Origin: Viscum album
Taxonomy: Eukaryota > Streptophyta > Magnoliopsida > Santalales > Viscaceae
DNA length: 64,000 bases
Direction: 5' to 3'
Assembly: GCA_963277665.1 (NCBI GenBank)
Contig: OY728165.1
Coordinates: forward strand, 1,756,122,772-1,756,186,771
The notes under the pieces are model-generated. The model did no database searches, was not told where the DNA came from, and was given only the letters and a program-made list of their open reading frames with translations. The translations under genes and the position numbers were made by a program. This document shows positions 40,151 through 53,100 of this stretch, piece after piece; position 1 is the stretch's first letter; every line of letters begins with the position of its first letter.

Positions 40151-42499
40151 CTACTAACATCGCCACTCATGAACTATACATAATTCTGAAATACAACATA
40201 ATCAATGGTCTTCATCATTGATGGTGCTTCATATTTCATAGATATTAATGATACCTCTGTGAGAGTAATCATCTAATACAAATTATTCGGAACAAGCTAT
40301 ACTTGTTGGTGTTCAAAATTTATTTATTCTAGGGAAAACCCTTGGATATTTACCTTCCATTTATGATCTAAAAATGATATTCATAAGGAATACATGTACT
40401 AGGTGATCTAATGTTGATACATTATATTATTATTTTTTAATATTGTTATTTTCATTACTAATATAATAAATATGTAATTATATTTATTTTTTAATTCTTA
40501 TGTGTTGAATTATATTTTTTGTGAAAAAGGCTCACAGATTTATTGTATTAAAATTTCACGTGGGGTACACATTCCCCATCCACTAAATTATTAATGTAAA
40601 ACGTCTTGGATAATATAACTTCAAGATCTGCTGTTATTTGTCGACTAAGCTATTATATAAGTATATCATTATCATATAATTGAATTATGATAAAATACGA
40701 TCATAGAAAAACATTTTGTAATATTTCCAATCTATATTTATCCTTATGAATATATTCTCCTCTATAAGGGCATTTAATTTATCCCTCAATATCACTGTAA
40801 TGTATTTCAAAACATATATACTATATTAGATCTAACACAATAGTATATTCATTAAACTTTTTGTAAAAAAAATTACAGTTCCCTATGATATATTTTCACT
40901 CTATATCACCTTGAAACATCATTTTTTTCATATATAACAAATAATTATTCAAACTATCAATAGAAAACATTTCATGCTCTATCTTAAATATTGGGTGTAA
41001 GGATTTAGAATTATAAATTACATATCCTAGTGTTTTTCCCAAGAATTCACATACGAGGACCTTTTTATTTTATAGTATTAGTGAATTTGGGAATACTATA
41101 AATTAATATACATATACATACCAAGTGGACACATATACTCTGAATCTATTCTTTCTACAATATAAAACTCATTAAGATAAAAAAGTGCTTTATATTTTTG
41201 AAAAATCATCAAAATTATCACCTTGATATCATAACTATATCTATTCCACATTAAATAATGTGAATCAAAATTTAAAAACAAGGGATGAGGAAAGAAATCA
41301 TGAATTTGAGATAAATAGAATTTAACTAGATAGATCAGTATGAAAATGAAAACTCTTTTGACTATTACATTTGGCATGATAGTTTTATGACAATACAAAA
41401 AAAAACATTATCACTGCAAATAAATACTGATTATTCTAAAAGAAAATAATTTAAACCCAGTGAAATAAATTTAAGGTCATATTGTTGACATTTATTATCA
41501 TATTCATAAAATATATTCAAACAAGATTTAATTGGAAAAACCATATTTCCAACTTCCGAAATTTTCAACACCTAATTAATCTATTATGGGATTAATGTGC
41601 ATTATTTAGGACACAACATGTTAATATGTAATGGGTTTACTAAGTGGCATATAGGCCACCCTATTTCATGCTATAAAGGGATTACCAGACAATATATGGG
41701 CCTCCCCATGTTAATCTATAATGGGATTTCTCTGTGCTATCTAGGCCACCCCATGTATAAGCTATAAAAAGGTCAACCATTTCTTATAATCCTCAATCAC
41801 CATATAATAAATAAACAAATTAATCATTAATAAATTTGAAAAATATATATTTAATTTTTAATAAAAATAGATTATAATAAAAATTCCCCTCTATTTTAAA
41901 AAAAATACAATAATAAATAACAATTTTAAATGAAACCCCAATTTAAATACCCAATAAACCAAGAAAATTCATAAGATTTTTTATTTCACAAGAACATGTT
42001 ATCATGTAATGGAAGATATAAATTCAATAATATTAATTATTTTTCATTGTCACCACATACATTAATAATAGAACACACCATTATTCCAATTCCAAAATCT
42101 TCTACAAAAATCAAAAAAAAATTATTCCTTTTGAAAATAATTGAATGAAATTATAGATAGACGTAATATTTTCTATATAAACATTAAATATCCATATAAA
42201 TAAGAATTTAAATTAATAACAGTAATATTAACATAGGAAATTAATTTTAAAATTAATTTTTAAAAAATTCAAGGTGACCTAGACCACTTTGAACATTTAC
42301 ATCATAATCCTCACAAAATAATAACTTTTAACAAACATTGAAGATCATGATAATAAATTAATTAATTTTATGATATGGTATTTCAAAGGGAGCTGTATAT
42401 ACACCTCATAAAATAATATTGATGTATAACCTAAAAAAATTCCTATATTGAAGAAAATTATTCTGAACACCCTTAAATTGATTCTTAATCATCACATAC
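40151..42499. other. AT-rich degraded sequence without recognisable genes
   Basis: No motif of a protein family is visible on either strand. A 100-codon open frame at 41096-41398 (minus) is AT-rich and hydrophobic by composition, and I do not regard it as a gene. The only structure is the tandem repeat at 41571-41778. The part near 42499 probably belongs to the relic LTR that ends at 44619. Confidence 0.5.
41571..41778. repeat. Degenerate ~45-bp tandem repeat
   Basis: Four to five imperfect copies, with consensus landmarks ATGTTAATCTATAATGGG and ATATAGGCCACCCC. Examples are the copies starting near 41618 and 41708. One copy is shortened to about 40 bp, and the last is partial. It may be an internal repeat of the relic LTR. 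Confidence 0.65.
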
Positions 42500-44619
42500 A
42501 ATCTGTATTTTCCTCTCCCCCCGAACAACTCCTATGCACAAAATCTTAAGTCCACTAAAGATGATGTTATTCCAAATTTATGAGCTCTATAATGTGGGGA
42601 GTGATTCTAGGAATGTTTTCGGGAGGATCTTTGATGATCCAAATACTTATTAATAGGTCATTAATATAGAATAATATGGGACCATTTATACCATAGGGGA
42701 GGGTGACCCTTGAAAATTTTCGAATTATTAAATTAATATAAATAACATATATATTCTAAAAGGATGCATATTATTATATATTAAAATATAAAATGACTAT
42801 GGGTTGACATAAATTCATAAAAATAAAAATAAGATAAGTTTTTTTTTCAATTTTTTAATCCTTATATTTTGGATTAAACCCATATTTAAACTATTTATCT
42901 CTTACCATGATAATATTTGTTTTTATTCATTAAGGGTAAATATATTTACTATAAAATGAAGAAATAACCTAAAATGGATTATTTATGAGATTTTAAACAT
43001 TATATAAATGAATTGGAAAATTTATAGTTTTTTAGGAATTATATATCATTTAATAAAATATTATTTACTTTCAAATATCAGTAATGTAAATTTTGACACA
43101 ATTCATTAAATAAATTTTAAAAAATACCATAAAACCATGATAATTTCTAATAAATTAATTTAAAAATCTCTAGTATTTATAATTTATCTACAATTTTTTT
43201 GGATTACATTAATTATTTCAAATTTTATTATTTTTATTATTTTTATTACTATTTATTATATAATTCCATTAATTAAACAATTATTGTATCATCATTGTGT
43301 AATAAGTAATGAAAATTATTTCCTTCCAGAAAATTTAATATAAAATTCTATTATAATGATAAAAGTTTCACATTTCAAAATATTCATTATAGTCAATGAT
43401 ATATTATACATATTCATACATAAAAAATGTTATAGTTATAAAAATATAAGTTTGACATGTTTGACATTTCATTATAATAATATAATGTAAAAGGATTAAG
43501 GTAATACAATTCATAAAAAGAGATCAGAAAATCATCCAAATGATGATTTCGTTAAAATATAAAATATTCAATTAGATTCTAATATGTGTTAAGGTAATTC
43601 TCTAACATTCAAAATATTATATTTTTCCATGGATTACCTGAATTACCATTATCATTAGTAATTAAAAAAACACTACTGTTACTATTCATATTTTCCGAAA
43701 ATAAAATTAGATTATTTAGTAAATATTAAAATTATTACTCCAATTATGGAATCTATTTATAAAAATTCCCATCATAGTATTTCAATGCATTAATTAAAAA
43801 AATCCCAAAGATGGGACAAGTAGGGAGTTTTTTAATGTAAAAATGTTTAAAAGATGACAATGTATTTATATCCAATTTCAATGTGACCTATATTACAATG
43901 AAAAAATTGTAATAAATGGCATAAAATATATCTAATTTTACATTAAATCCATTAAAATATATAATTTAACATCATATGTTATTTTAATGATAATGATATT
44001 TTCAATTAAAATTCAGTATTTTTTACTATTTATCAATAATTGAAACTTAAAAGAATATTACCATATATTAATACAATGTAAAGGATGATATTCATATTCC
44101 ATTGAAGGGGATAATTTTTTGAAATATAATTTTAAATATTTATAAAAACTAGCCTTAAAAAATATGGCATCAAATGGTGTAAAACTACCTTTTTTCAAAA
44201 ATACATATTTTATGAGTAAAATTTGAGTTGTTTTAATATTATAGCTATAAAATACATGTAAAGAATGTAAAAAATTATATTTAATGTAAAATAAATGTTA
44301 TAAATAAAATCAAAAATATTTATTTTTATATTTTTTAGTAAAAAACATTTTTAAAGATTTTTTTAAAAAAAATTCCTTGTATTTTGAAAATAAATTTATT
44401 TTAATTAATAACAAATTGATCACCAATAAAATAATTCTATATACATTAGTGAATAATAATTTAAAAACTATGTTAATCATGTTCAAAACTCTACTCTAAT
44501 GTCTATGTGTTAAATCCCATATTAAATAATAATATTAAGTTGTTTGTTTAAGCTCGATGTGGTAGATCATATACATTAACAAACATAATGTGTATGTATT
44601 AGAACAATGGGATGTTACA
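42500..44619 (-). repeat. Relic 3' LTR of another gypsy element related to element 1
   Basis: It ends in GGGATGTTACA, the same edge as element 1's LTR, followed by TTATCCCCTTG where element 1 has TTCTCCCCTCC. Inner blocks match element 1's LTR in order: around 42695 matches about 3385, and around 43268 (CATTAATTAAACAATTATTG) matches about 3960. The AGCTCGATGT stretch near 44551 also matches the element 1 LTR tail. Divergence is high. The start is not resolved and may lie further left. Confidence 0.6.
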
Positions 44620-44630
44620 TTATCCCCTTG
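44620..44630 (-). promoter_or_regulatory. Relic polypurine tract beside the 44619 LTR edge
   Basis: The minus strand reads CAAGGGGATAA directly before the LTR start. It corresponds in position and composition to the element 1 polypurine tract, with one purine replaced by T. Confidence 0.5.
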
Positions 44631-47368
44631 TAATAATTTATGTCCGGAAAATTTGAACATGTTCTTAGTATCTATGGTATTTTCTTTTCATATTTCCTTT
44701 TTGGAAATCTCATAATGGAACAGGGGTCAATGAAAATTCAAATTACAATATATAAAATGGAAGTGAAAATGTAATTTAAGATAAAACATATAGGGTTATA
44801 TGTTGGAAAACAATAACATGTATGTGAAAAAAAACTATCAATATATCAGGGAGAGTGATAGAGAAATCTATCATTATAAAATTAACCATAGACAAAAAGG
44901 TAAATATGTAATTGGTTAAAAGGTCTTTGATTTCTCAATAAGTAATGGAAATGAGTAACTTTTTTCATTCAAAATATTATATATATATTTTAGTAATTAC
45001 ATTACTATCAATGTAGATAAGGATATATACATAGATAATATATTTATATTCTATAAGAAGAATTCCATTATGAAAACATTACTAAAATTATGATATAAAA
45101 ACAAAAAAACCTTAATAATCCATGATTATATACATTGTAATGATTATCAATCTATAAAACACATATCAAAAAGTAAAAGAATACTTCTCTTAGAATATCC
45201 AAATGTAAAAATAAAATCATGAGAACATATCCTAGACATATCCTTAGTAACGTATGATCTCATCAGCTAAAACCCCCAAATCATTGTCTAAAACCTTGCA
45301 CATATGGTTATCCTATAAAAATTACCGATATTCCGGGAGCTTCCATCACTTAAGATGATATCTCAATATAAAAGTTAGTATTAGAGAATGATTTTCCCAT
45401 AACTTTTTATATCATATATTAATTATTTCCATGATGTGTAACTATCATCTAAAAAAAGTACATAATGTCTTGACTCATTGAAACAAAATGCGTATCCTTT
45501 GAAAGGCTATTTTTGACTCTGTTATTTGAATATTTATAGATTTTTCTTTTATATTCATTGATATTTCAACCAAAAAACCCAAAAACCTTTTCCCTGGCCC
45601 ATTAAAACATTATAAGAATTTTATTTTCCACTCTTGGACCATTTTGTGTGCATTCCTCTAGATTTCATTTTTGGATGCTTCTCCATTTCTTGCTACCAAG
45701 ACTATTTGTCTCTATTGTAATCATATGGAACATAAGTTCTTGTAAACTATATTTTAATATTTATTATTAAAAATATGCAACAAATTTATATTATCTTGAG
45801 GTAAATGATCTTCTTAAATTGGCTTCTATTGAAATACCATAACAAGGAGCATGTTTTCCACTTCCTTATATTAATATTAACAAATGATGACACTTTTAGT
45901 AATAATGATTTACATGTTGTAAGGTAAACTTTTATAAGATAATGGTAGTATTAATAAATATTTGGAAAATAATTGAGTTGAGTAATCACCATATAGGATC
46001 TACCAATGTGGTGAGTTACCTCTAAGAAGGAGTCACCGATAAGGATGAGCTACCACCACCAATGTCACCACATGACCAGTGGCTTCTAGAGTTATTACAT
46101 CCAAAATATTCACAAAAAGACAAGTTACCACTAGTGATGTTATCATTAGGCTTCTTAAGTCCATATATCAACCACATAGACCTATCAACATTATAATATA
46201 TGTCACTGTTGGATTCTCATTCACCACCAGCCTTAGAGACCGCCTGTCAGAGATACCATCAAAAGTGTAGTCATCGCTCGCTCCATATTAAAATTTTTGT
46301 CTAATGAAATTCATGTGAATGGCTCAAACACTATTTCTAATCAGAGATAAATTGACCATGTGTTAATGATATTGTGAAGTGTTGTATTAGGAATGTGGAT
46401 CTACTTGAATAGGTTCCACAAATCTATGTGAACGAACATTTATCTCTCTCTATATACGATGATAAATGGAAAAAAGACAATAGAATATTGTAAGATTGTG
46501 TCAAATGAAATTTAAAATTATTACATTTACTTATACATTGAATAAAACTGATATAAAATAACAATATCTATTATAGATTTTGATTGATATAATAATAGGG
46601 TTCAACAATAACACCTTTAATTTCCTTTGATACTATATTTTACTACAACTTTCCAAAATAAAGCTTGAACTCTTCACAAAATCTAATTTGAGGACATCAA
46701 ACACTGTTTCCATACCTGAATGAGAATCACTATTCTCTTCAAACTACTTTTACTTCTCATTCTATTTTGCCAGAAAATTTTTTACTTTGTTTTACAATAA
46801 CATTACATATTTGAAATCAAATCTAAATAATATTTCTTATTCTCCCTATTTATTTAAAAATATTACACACCTATTTTGAGTAAAATTTTCATTTATGGAT
46901 TATACAAAATTATTTCCCACATATAACTATAGAAGAGGAATCGAAGACTGGATATCATATTTCTGTAGTTTGTTTATAGGATCTAGGTTTTGGATCAAAT
47001 TTATTATTATTACAATCTTCATAGAAGCATGTGATTTCTATGTGTATGGGATTAATTAATATCTTGAGACTGAACCTATTGTTCATTCCTCTATATTATT
47101 TTTTTATTCCCAAATAATATCATTTTAATCTATAATCAAATATTTTACATTGATAGTTAATATAAACTAGTGTCTTTTTATTTTTTTTCAATGTAAATAT
47201 CTTTCAAAATATAATAAAAATTTAAGCTTTTTTTAACCGATACATAATCCATCATTGAGATAATTTCTAAATAGATAGTCCTTATATCTTTATAATATTT
47301 TGATTAACATGATATTATATTTTATTATGTGTATTTTATTTTAACATTATTTAATAAAAAAATTTGAT
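44631..47368. other. Degraded AT-rich sequence; left part gypsy 3' end, right part copia fossil LTR
   Basis: The first few hundred bases resemble the spacer after integrase in element 1. Further right I see no coding motif. Around 46000-46090 there is a patch with several GTCACC and TACCACC motifs. The part approaching 47414 must be the left LTR of the plus-strand copia fossil, judged from the primer site that follows it, but its start is not visible. Confidence 0.4.
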
Positions 47369-47428
47369 GGGAAGCCAATTCTCCCCCCTCTTGAGTTAAT
47401 CACTCTGACTAACATTTTGTATCAGAGG
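47369..47428 (+). promoter_or_regulatory. 5' LTR end and primer-binding site of the plus-strand copia fossil
   Basis: AATTCTCCCCCCTCTTGAG at 47379-47397 is followed by GACTAACA at 47407-47414, then TTGTATCAGAGG at 47417-47428. A C-rich block, an AACA end and then a Met-tRNA primer site is the usual 5' LTR boundary in plant copia elements of the Sirevirus type. One G-to-T change from TGGTATCAGAGG is seen. Confidence 0.7.
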
Positions 47429-47515
47429 ATTGAAATTAATATTTTTTTCCAATTTCTATTTTAGTAGTTCTATAATGATATCAAATTTCTATTTATTATA
47501 AATTTGAATTCATTA

Positions 47516-50204
47516 TGGATAATAGAAAAGAATTATCTGTGACCAACAGAACTCATTTTTTGAATGTATCAAATTATGCACAATGGATAATAAAAATGAA
47601 TATTGATTTAGAATGTATGTGTTTTGAAATTTGGAATATTATTTAATTCCATTATTTAATAACAAAAACATATTGGGTTACATTGAGAAATTATACAAAA
47701 AGTGCATACATTAATTATTTAAATTCAAATGAAGGCATTGTTTTGTGTCTTTGGTGATGATTAATTTTATAGAAAATCTACTTATAAAGATGCTGTTGAA
47801 ATTTCATATTTCTAATTTATCTCTAATTAAAGGGAAAAAATGATAGTAAAATGAGATTAAATACTTATACAATATAGTATGATAAATTTAAAATGAAATC
47901 TAATGAATATATTCAATATTTTTTTCTTACCTTAAATGAAATATTGAATAACATGAGCTCACATGGAAAATATGCTACAGAAAATGATCAAGTGGAGATG
48001 AAGATTAGATTTCTACTAGATAGATGAAGAGGAGAATCTCTTTCAATAATTGAATCTTATGATGAAATTAATCTTCATATCACACAATTGATAGGAAAAA
48101 TGATGATTTATGAAAAAGTAATTAATTAAACTATTTTATCTATGTAGATAAAAAATATATATAATCAATATCCTATATGACCACTACCTCCAAAGAACGA
48201 GAATGGATATTAGATTATAGTAAAAGTGATGAATAATATCCCGATGAATGTGATGAAGAGATGTCCCACAAGGCTAGAATATTTATGAAATTCTATAGGA
48301 AAAACATGTTCTTCAAAAAGTAAAAGTTTAGTGGAATTTTTGAAAAAAATTGAATGTGGAAAAAGGATTATAAAAAAGTTATATTCAGAATGAAATAACC
48401 ATCTATAAATATAATAAAAAGGACTCATTAAAGCTAAATGCCAAAAATTAATATATAAAAATAAATATAACAACAATGATTGAAGGTTCAAGAATTAATT
48501 TAATGTTACATGGATTTCCTATGAAGATATATCTAGTGATTCATTCAATAGTCAAGAAGATATATCTAATAGAGAAAATATTTGTATTTAAGCATGAACA
48601 TAAAAGGTATAAAATATTCTTTCTACTACTCCTACTTATACTTCAAACAGTTATTACAATGAATATAATGAACAAAACATGACTAATGAACATATATATG
48701 AATACGGTAACATGTTGGGAGATACCATTCATGAACTGATAGAAAATAAAACTCAACTAAACAAAATAATTCATTATTGTAAATAATACATAGAACCTTA
48801 TTTTTGAAAAAGAGTAAAAAATCAATTATTAACATAAAAATTGGTTTGAAATATAAAAATTGAAAAGATAAAGATTGACCACGAATTTTTTACCATTTGT
48901 AAGAAACAATTTACTCAAATTCAAGGAAATAAAATTTCCAATAGTTATAACATTGGTATTCGTTTACAACCTTGACAAAGAAATATTGCAAAACTCATAT
49001 TTTGGATAAGTACAATTTATGAAAATAATGTATTTAAGTCAAAAAATATATTTATAATAAACCCATTATGGAATTTTTGGATCCAAAATTTCTTTTTACA
49101 AAAATAAATTGGACCAAAGAGGATTTGGTTACCTATATAATTTTAGGTATAATGTTTTTTATAAGAAACCTATTTGAAATCCTAAATCAAAATACTATTG
49201 TATTTGTATAGTAGGTTTTCCAGCAATATGAATGGGGACTGTTAAAATTCATTTTCCATCAAAGAAGATAGTGGACATGTCATATTTGGGGTCATAAAAA
49301 ATAAAAAATCATCATCCTTGGAATAATCAATAATTGAAATTCAATGATTCTTTCTAAAGATCAATATATTTTTTTGTTTTAAATATAATCTGATTAGAAT
49401 TTCTCAATTATGTGAATATTATTTTAATGTAAATTTTGAAAACAATTTCATTCATGTTTTTATTAATAAAAATGTTTTAATCATTGCTACATTAAGAAAC
49501 GAGAATATTTATTCTATTGAAATATATTCTGGATATTCTAAAGATATTTCTTTATTAGGTTCAATTCACAAGGAATCATTTCATTTATATAGGAAACTGG
49601 GCCATTGGAATATTCATTCACATACAAATATAACTATAAAAGGATTACTTAATGATCTACCACAACATGAATTCTCAAATTATGATGTGTTTAATCCCTA
49701 TCAAAAAAGTAAGTAACAAAATATTTCCATTAAATGTAAGAAAAAAGTTTCAACCTCTAATCCTTTAGAGTTATTTAACATTGGACTCTTTGGAAATCCT
49801 AGAGTATATGTTTTAAATGTAAAACATTAGGTGAGTGTCCTTGTATTTGATTAAAAATTGTAAACTAGGGTATACATTATATCCCACTAAAGTTAAGAAT
49901 TCTCTAATTTAATTTAATATTCCAAATATATTGAAAATATCTGTGGGTTTAGGATTTTTTCCATATAAAGTGATCATTGTCGAGAATTTTACAATAAATA
50001 ATTGGATTCATTTTTTGTCTCACAATTCTTAAAATAGTAATTTTATGCACCTTGGTAAAAACATCAGGGAAGTGTTCATAAAATAATAAATAGAAAACTT
50101 CAAGAGGGATATTTATCTATTCCAAATGATCACGATATACCTATCTACATTTCATCAGAGGAAGTTAATAATTCATATTATACAATACATAGATTATTAA
50201 TTAT
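47516..50204 (+). pseudogene. gag-pol: Copia fossil, gag to integrase part
   Basis: Highly decayed plus-strand copia polyprotein read across stops and frameshifts. The gag N-terminus shows HFLNVSNYAQWIIKMN near 47555. The gag middle shows KMKSNEYIQYF near 47890 and then LIGKMMIYEK near 48090. The pre-integrase region has ISQLCEYYFNVNFENNF near 49400 and RKLGHWNIHSHTN near 49590. Integrase shows NPLELFNIGLFGNPR near 49765, where the first catalytic Asp is now Gly. It then shows LQEGYLSIPNDHDIP and NSYYTIHRLLI up to the element 3 junction. The organisation is Sirevirus-like. Confidence 0.78.
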
Positions 50205-52839
50205 TGAAATGCCTGGATCAGTTGTGATCACTGAGAGGGGAGGGGTGAATCAGTGATAACTTTTTCTTTTTATGAATTGTTCCCTTTGGATTATCAATTC
50301 AACCTCTGCAGCTGGTTAAAGCCTAGATCTACTCTTTTAGTGGTGCAGTAATAATGAGAGCACAGAACACAGAGATTTACAAGGTTCGGTACAAAGACCT
50401 ACTCCTTGCCGTGTTGGTTACACCCCCAACACGGATTCTTCACTATGCCAAAAGATGATTACACAGTAATTGGTTGCCCCCCCAATTACAAGTTGGTTAA
50501 ACCCCCCAACTCCACAGCATCATCTTCATCATGGCTCCACTTCACTTCTTCAAAGGTGTTGTTCAAAACTTCAAGTAGCTTCAACAGTCTTCAAAAGATC
50601 TTGTTGGTCTTGCTCACCAAAAACCCAATCACTTAGAATGATTAGTTCTTTTGTATTCACACACATAAGTGTGTACTCCTCTTCTTCTTAAAGTTGATCT
50701 TCTTCACATGTGCACACATACACTACTCATTCTTTTAGTGCACACACTTGACTTGTCCTTCTTCTTCAATTTATAAACACACAAAGTGTGGTCTTCCTTT
50801 TGCACCCAAAGCACAAAGGTCCTCGGCCTTCTCTTGTTTTGCACCCACCAGCCGTAGGGACTTCTTCTCCACTTGGAACACACACACACTAGATGTGGTG
50901 GCTTTTACTGCCTTCCGCGCAAGGCACCAAGCCGCGCAAGCACTTGGGTGCACAAAGGCCGCGCAAGACCTCGGGTGTGCAAAGTGCAACACCTCGGGCG
51001 CGCAGGTGCAAGAGCACAAGCGGTCGCGCAAACACCTCCTGCCACGCAAGTCTGCGGGCAGAGAGGGATGCAACCTCGTGCGCGCAAGGATGCGGCCTCG
51101 GGTTCTTCCTGTCGCGCAAGGGAGTAGGCGGGCAGGGAACACTTCAAAGCCTCGGGTGGCCTCGGGACAACAGTCGCGCAATGTTTTGCGCGGTGGATTC
51201 TTTCTTCGCGAGGCAGAGGCACTCACGGGTCTTCTGATTTTCGAGAAAGGATCAGCAAACAATCAGAGAGCCTCGGGTGCTCCTTTTATAGGCAGAGGAT
51301 GCCTCGCATCATCCGCGTGATAATAAATCAAATTCCCGAAGTTTTCGGGTTTTCAAGATTCAGTGAAATCTTGTTTTCTTCTCTCTGTTCACGCGGGTTC
51401 CATTTATTTTTTGTTCCTCTACGTGCATGCGACTCATAACGCATGCACAGCCTTCGGTTTAGGCTCATCCCATGCAAAAACACCAACCACGTGGCCTCGG
51501 CAGCTTCTCTTGCCTCGTCCTCAACCGAAATCCTCCAAACATTGCATGCATGGTCATTTTTAGGCATGATCCTGTTCTTTATGGCCAGACGAGCATGAGG
51601 GTGGCTTCGGTTTACTCAGAGGAGGCCGGGAGCTCAAAAACCGTCGTCGGGTTGCTCCTGGTTCGACGGAGGCTCGCGGGGAGGCTTCGGCATGGCTCGA
51701 GGTTGAGGACGAAGCCGGAGCCGTCGGATCAGATCTTCAACGGCCTGGATTAGATCGCGGCGCCGCAGATGGATCGTGCGGCGCATATCAAGCGCGCGAT
51801 GAGACGGACGGCTCAGATCTGTCCCGGGTGAAAAATGCGCGTCCCACATCGAAGTCTCTCGCGGAATTTCCGCGGTATATCAAATAAGCGCTGCCGCCAT
51901 ATGCTCAGTTGAATCTCCTCCCCTCTCGGTGCCGCCCCGCACCGAGTTCTCCCTGCGGGCGCGCTCTGCGCCCACTCTGCTCCTGCGGGCGCGCTCCTAG
52001 CGCCCACTATGCTCTCCGGGTGCGCGGGTTTCACCACCGCGTGCCCTCGGGGGGTTACACACGGCCCCTCTGCGCTCCTCCGGGCGTGCCCCAGGCGCCC
52101 ATGCGGTGTCTGCGGGTGCGTCCTGCCGCCCTGGCTCGCCCCACGGGTTCCCCCGGGCGTGGTGCCCTAGTGCCCATGCCTTGGGGTTGAACCCCCAAGG
52201 TGCCTTGGCTGGCCAATTTTTTTTGGCAAAGTAACAAATAAGACTTTGTCAAAAACAAAGTCCTCCATGAAAAATACCAATTCAAAATGCCAAATTCCTC
52301 CTCCTTTATTCTTCTTATCTTCTCTTCTTCATCTTAAGAATTCCTCCATTTCTTCTTCTCACATGATCTTCACTTAGGATATGGAATTCAAAAGGTTCAT
52401 CTTCATCAATCGAACTCCTGAATCACTAATAATCTTCAATGTTCTTTATTGATATAATCAGAGATCAATTGGATCATCTTCATGTTCACATGCACTAAGT
52501 GATAGTGCATGGACTTCATGAAACCACTTCATCCACTTTGAAGTAGTGAATGGATCATCTTGCTTCTTCAACTCCTCATGCATTGTGAAGACAATGCATG
52601 GTCTTCAAAAAGTGTTGTGACTTTGTATCCAGTTGATACATGTTCTTGGGACTTTAAGAACAGCTCAACAATCGTCAGATTTTATGCTTCAATAATCATC
52701 AATCTTCAAGATGTACTTCATCAAATGGAACACCATGACAAGTTATTGACAACAAACAATCTTCAATATGTACTTCATCAGATGGCACACCATGACAAGT
52801 TATTGACAACAAATGCAATTACCTCACTTGGGCACAACA
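50205..52839 (-). repeat. Element 3 3' LTR
   Basis: Its middle (about 50910-52200) is strongly GC- and CpG-rich, unlike the rest of the window. It has many CGCGCAAG and CCTCGGG motifs at 50917-51180 and a cluster of perfect palindromes at 51860-52005. Many overlapping open frames there, such as 50748-51320 on plus and 50771-51262 on minus, come from base composition and are mirrored in the other LTR. None resembles a known protein. Confidence 0.96.
51860..52005 (-). promoter_or_regulatory. Palindrome cluster and possible core promoter in the element 3 3' LTR
   Basis: Four perfect inverted repeats occur in 146 bp. They are CGCGGAATTTCCGCG (51860-51874), CTCGGTGC/GCACCGAG (51925-51946), GGGCGC/GCGCCC (51957-51973) and GGGCGC/GCGCCC again (51987-52005). 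A TATA-like stretch (minus strand TTGATATACC) adjoins the first. Clustered LTR palindromes and CpG islands are reported for Sireviruses; calling this a promoter is inference. The 5' LTR has the same set, about 7,995 bp further right. Confidence 0.6.
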
Positions 52840-53014
52840 ATCTCCCCCTTTGTATTTGGTTTTCAATACTCCGAAGCACACTGAGAGAATGTCGTGTGTG
52901 CCTGATGATTTCTCCCCCTTATTGGCCAACAAATGCAAAGGGATGAATGAAAGCCATACTCAGAGTATAGAGCTTCTGGAATCTGCACATCTTCAAGTAC
53001 CAATGCTCCCCCTC
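52840..53014 (-). promoter_or_regulatory. Three polypurine tracts upstream of the element 3 3' LTR
   Basis: AAGGGGGAGA-type tracts on the minus strand lie at 52841-52850 (next to the LTR), 52911-52920 and 53005-53014. Several such tracts between pol and the 3' LTR are a published hallmark of Sireviruses. The LTR-proximal one is expected to prime plus-strand synthesis. Confidence 0.8.
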
Positions 53015-53100
53015 AGGGGATGCACTCATCTCCTTCAATTCCCTACATGTAAGTACAAGAATACAAAAATTTAGGGAATAAGGAGGGACCTTCTTCTTCC

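Noticed and set aside
46079..46270. 63-codon plus-strand frame (MASRVITSK)
   Set aside because: Short, in a region with degenerate GTCACC-type repeats, and without any homology signal.
50748..51320. 190-codon open frame and overlapping frames on both strands in the GC-rich part of the element 3 LTR
   Set aside because: The region is open in nearly every frame because of base composition. The matching 5' LTR region (58745-59257) breaks the frame differently, and there is no family motif.
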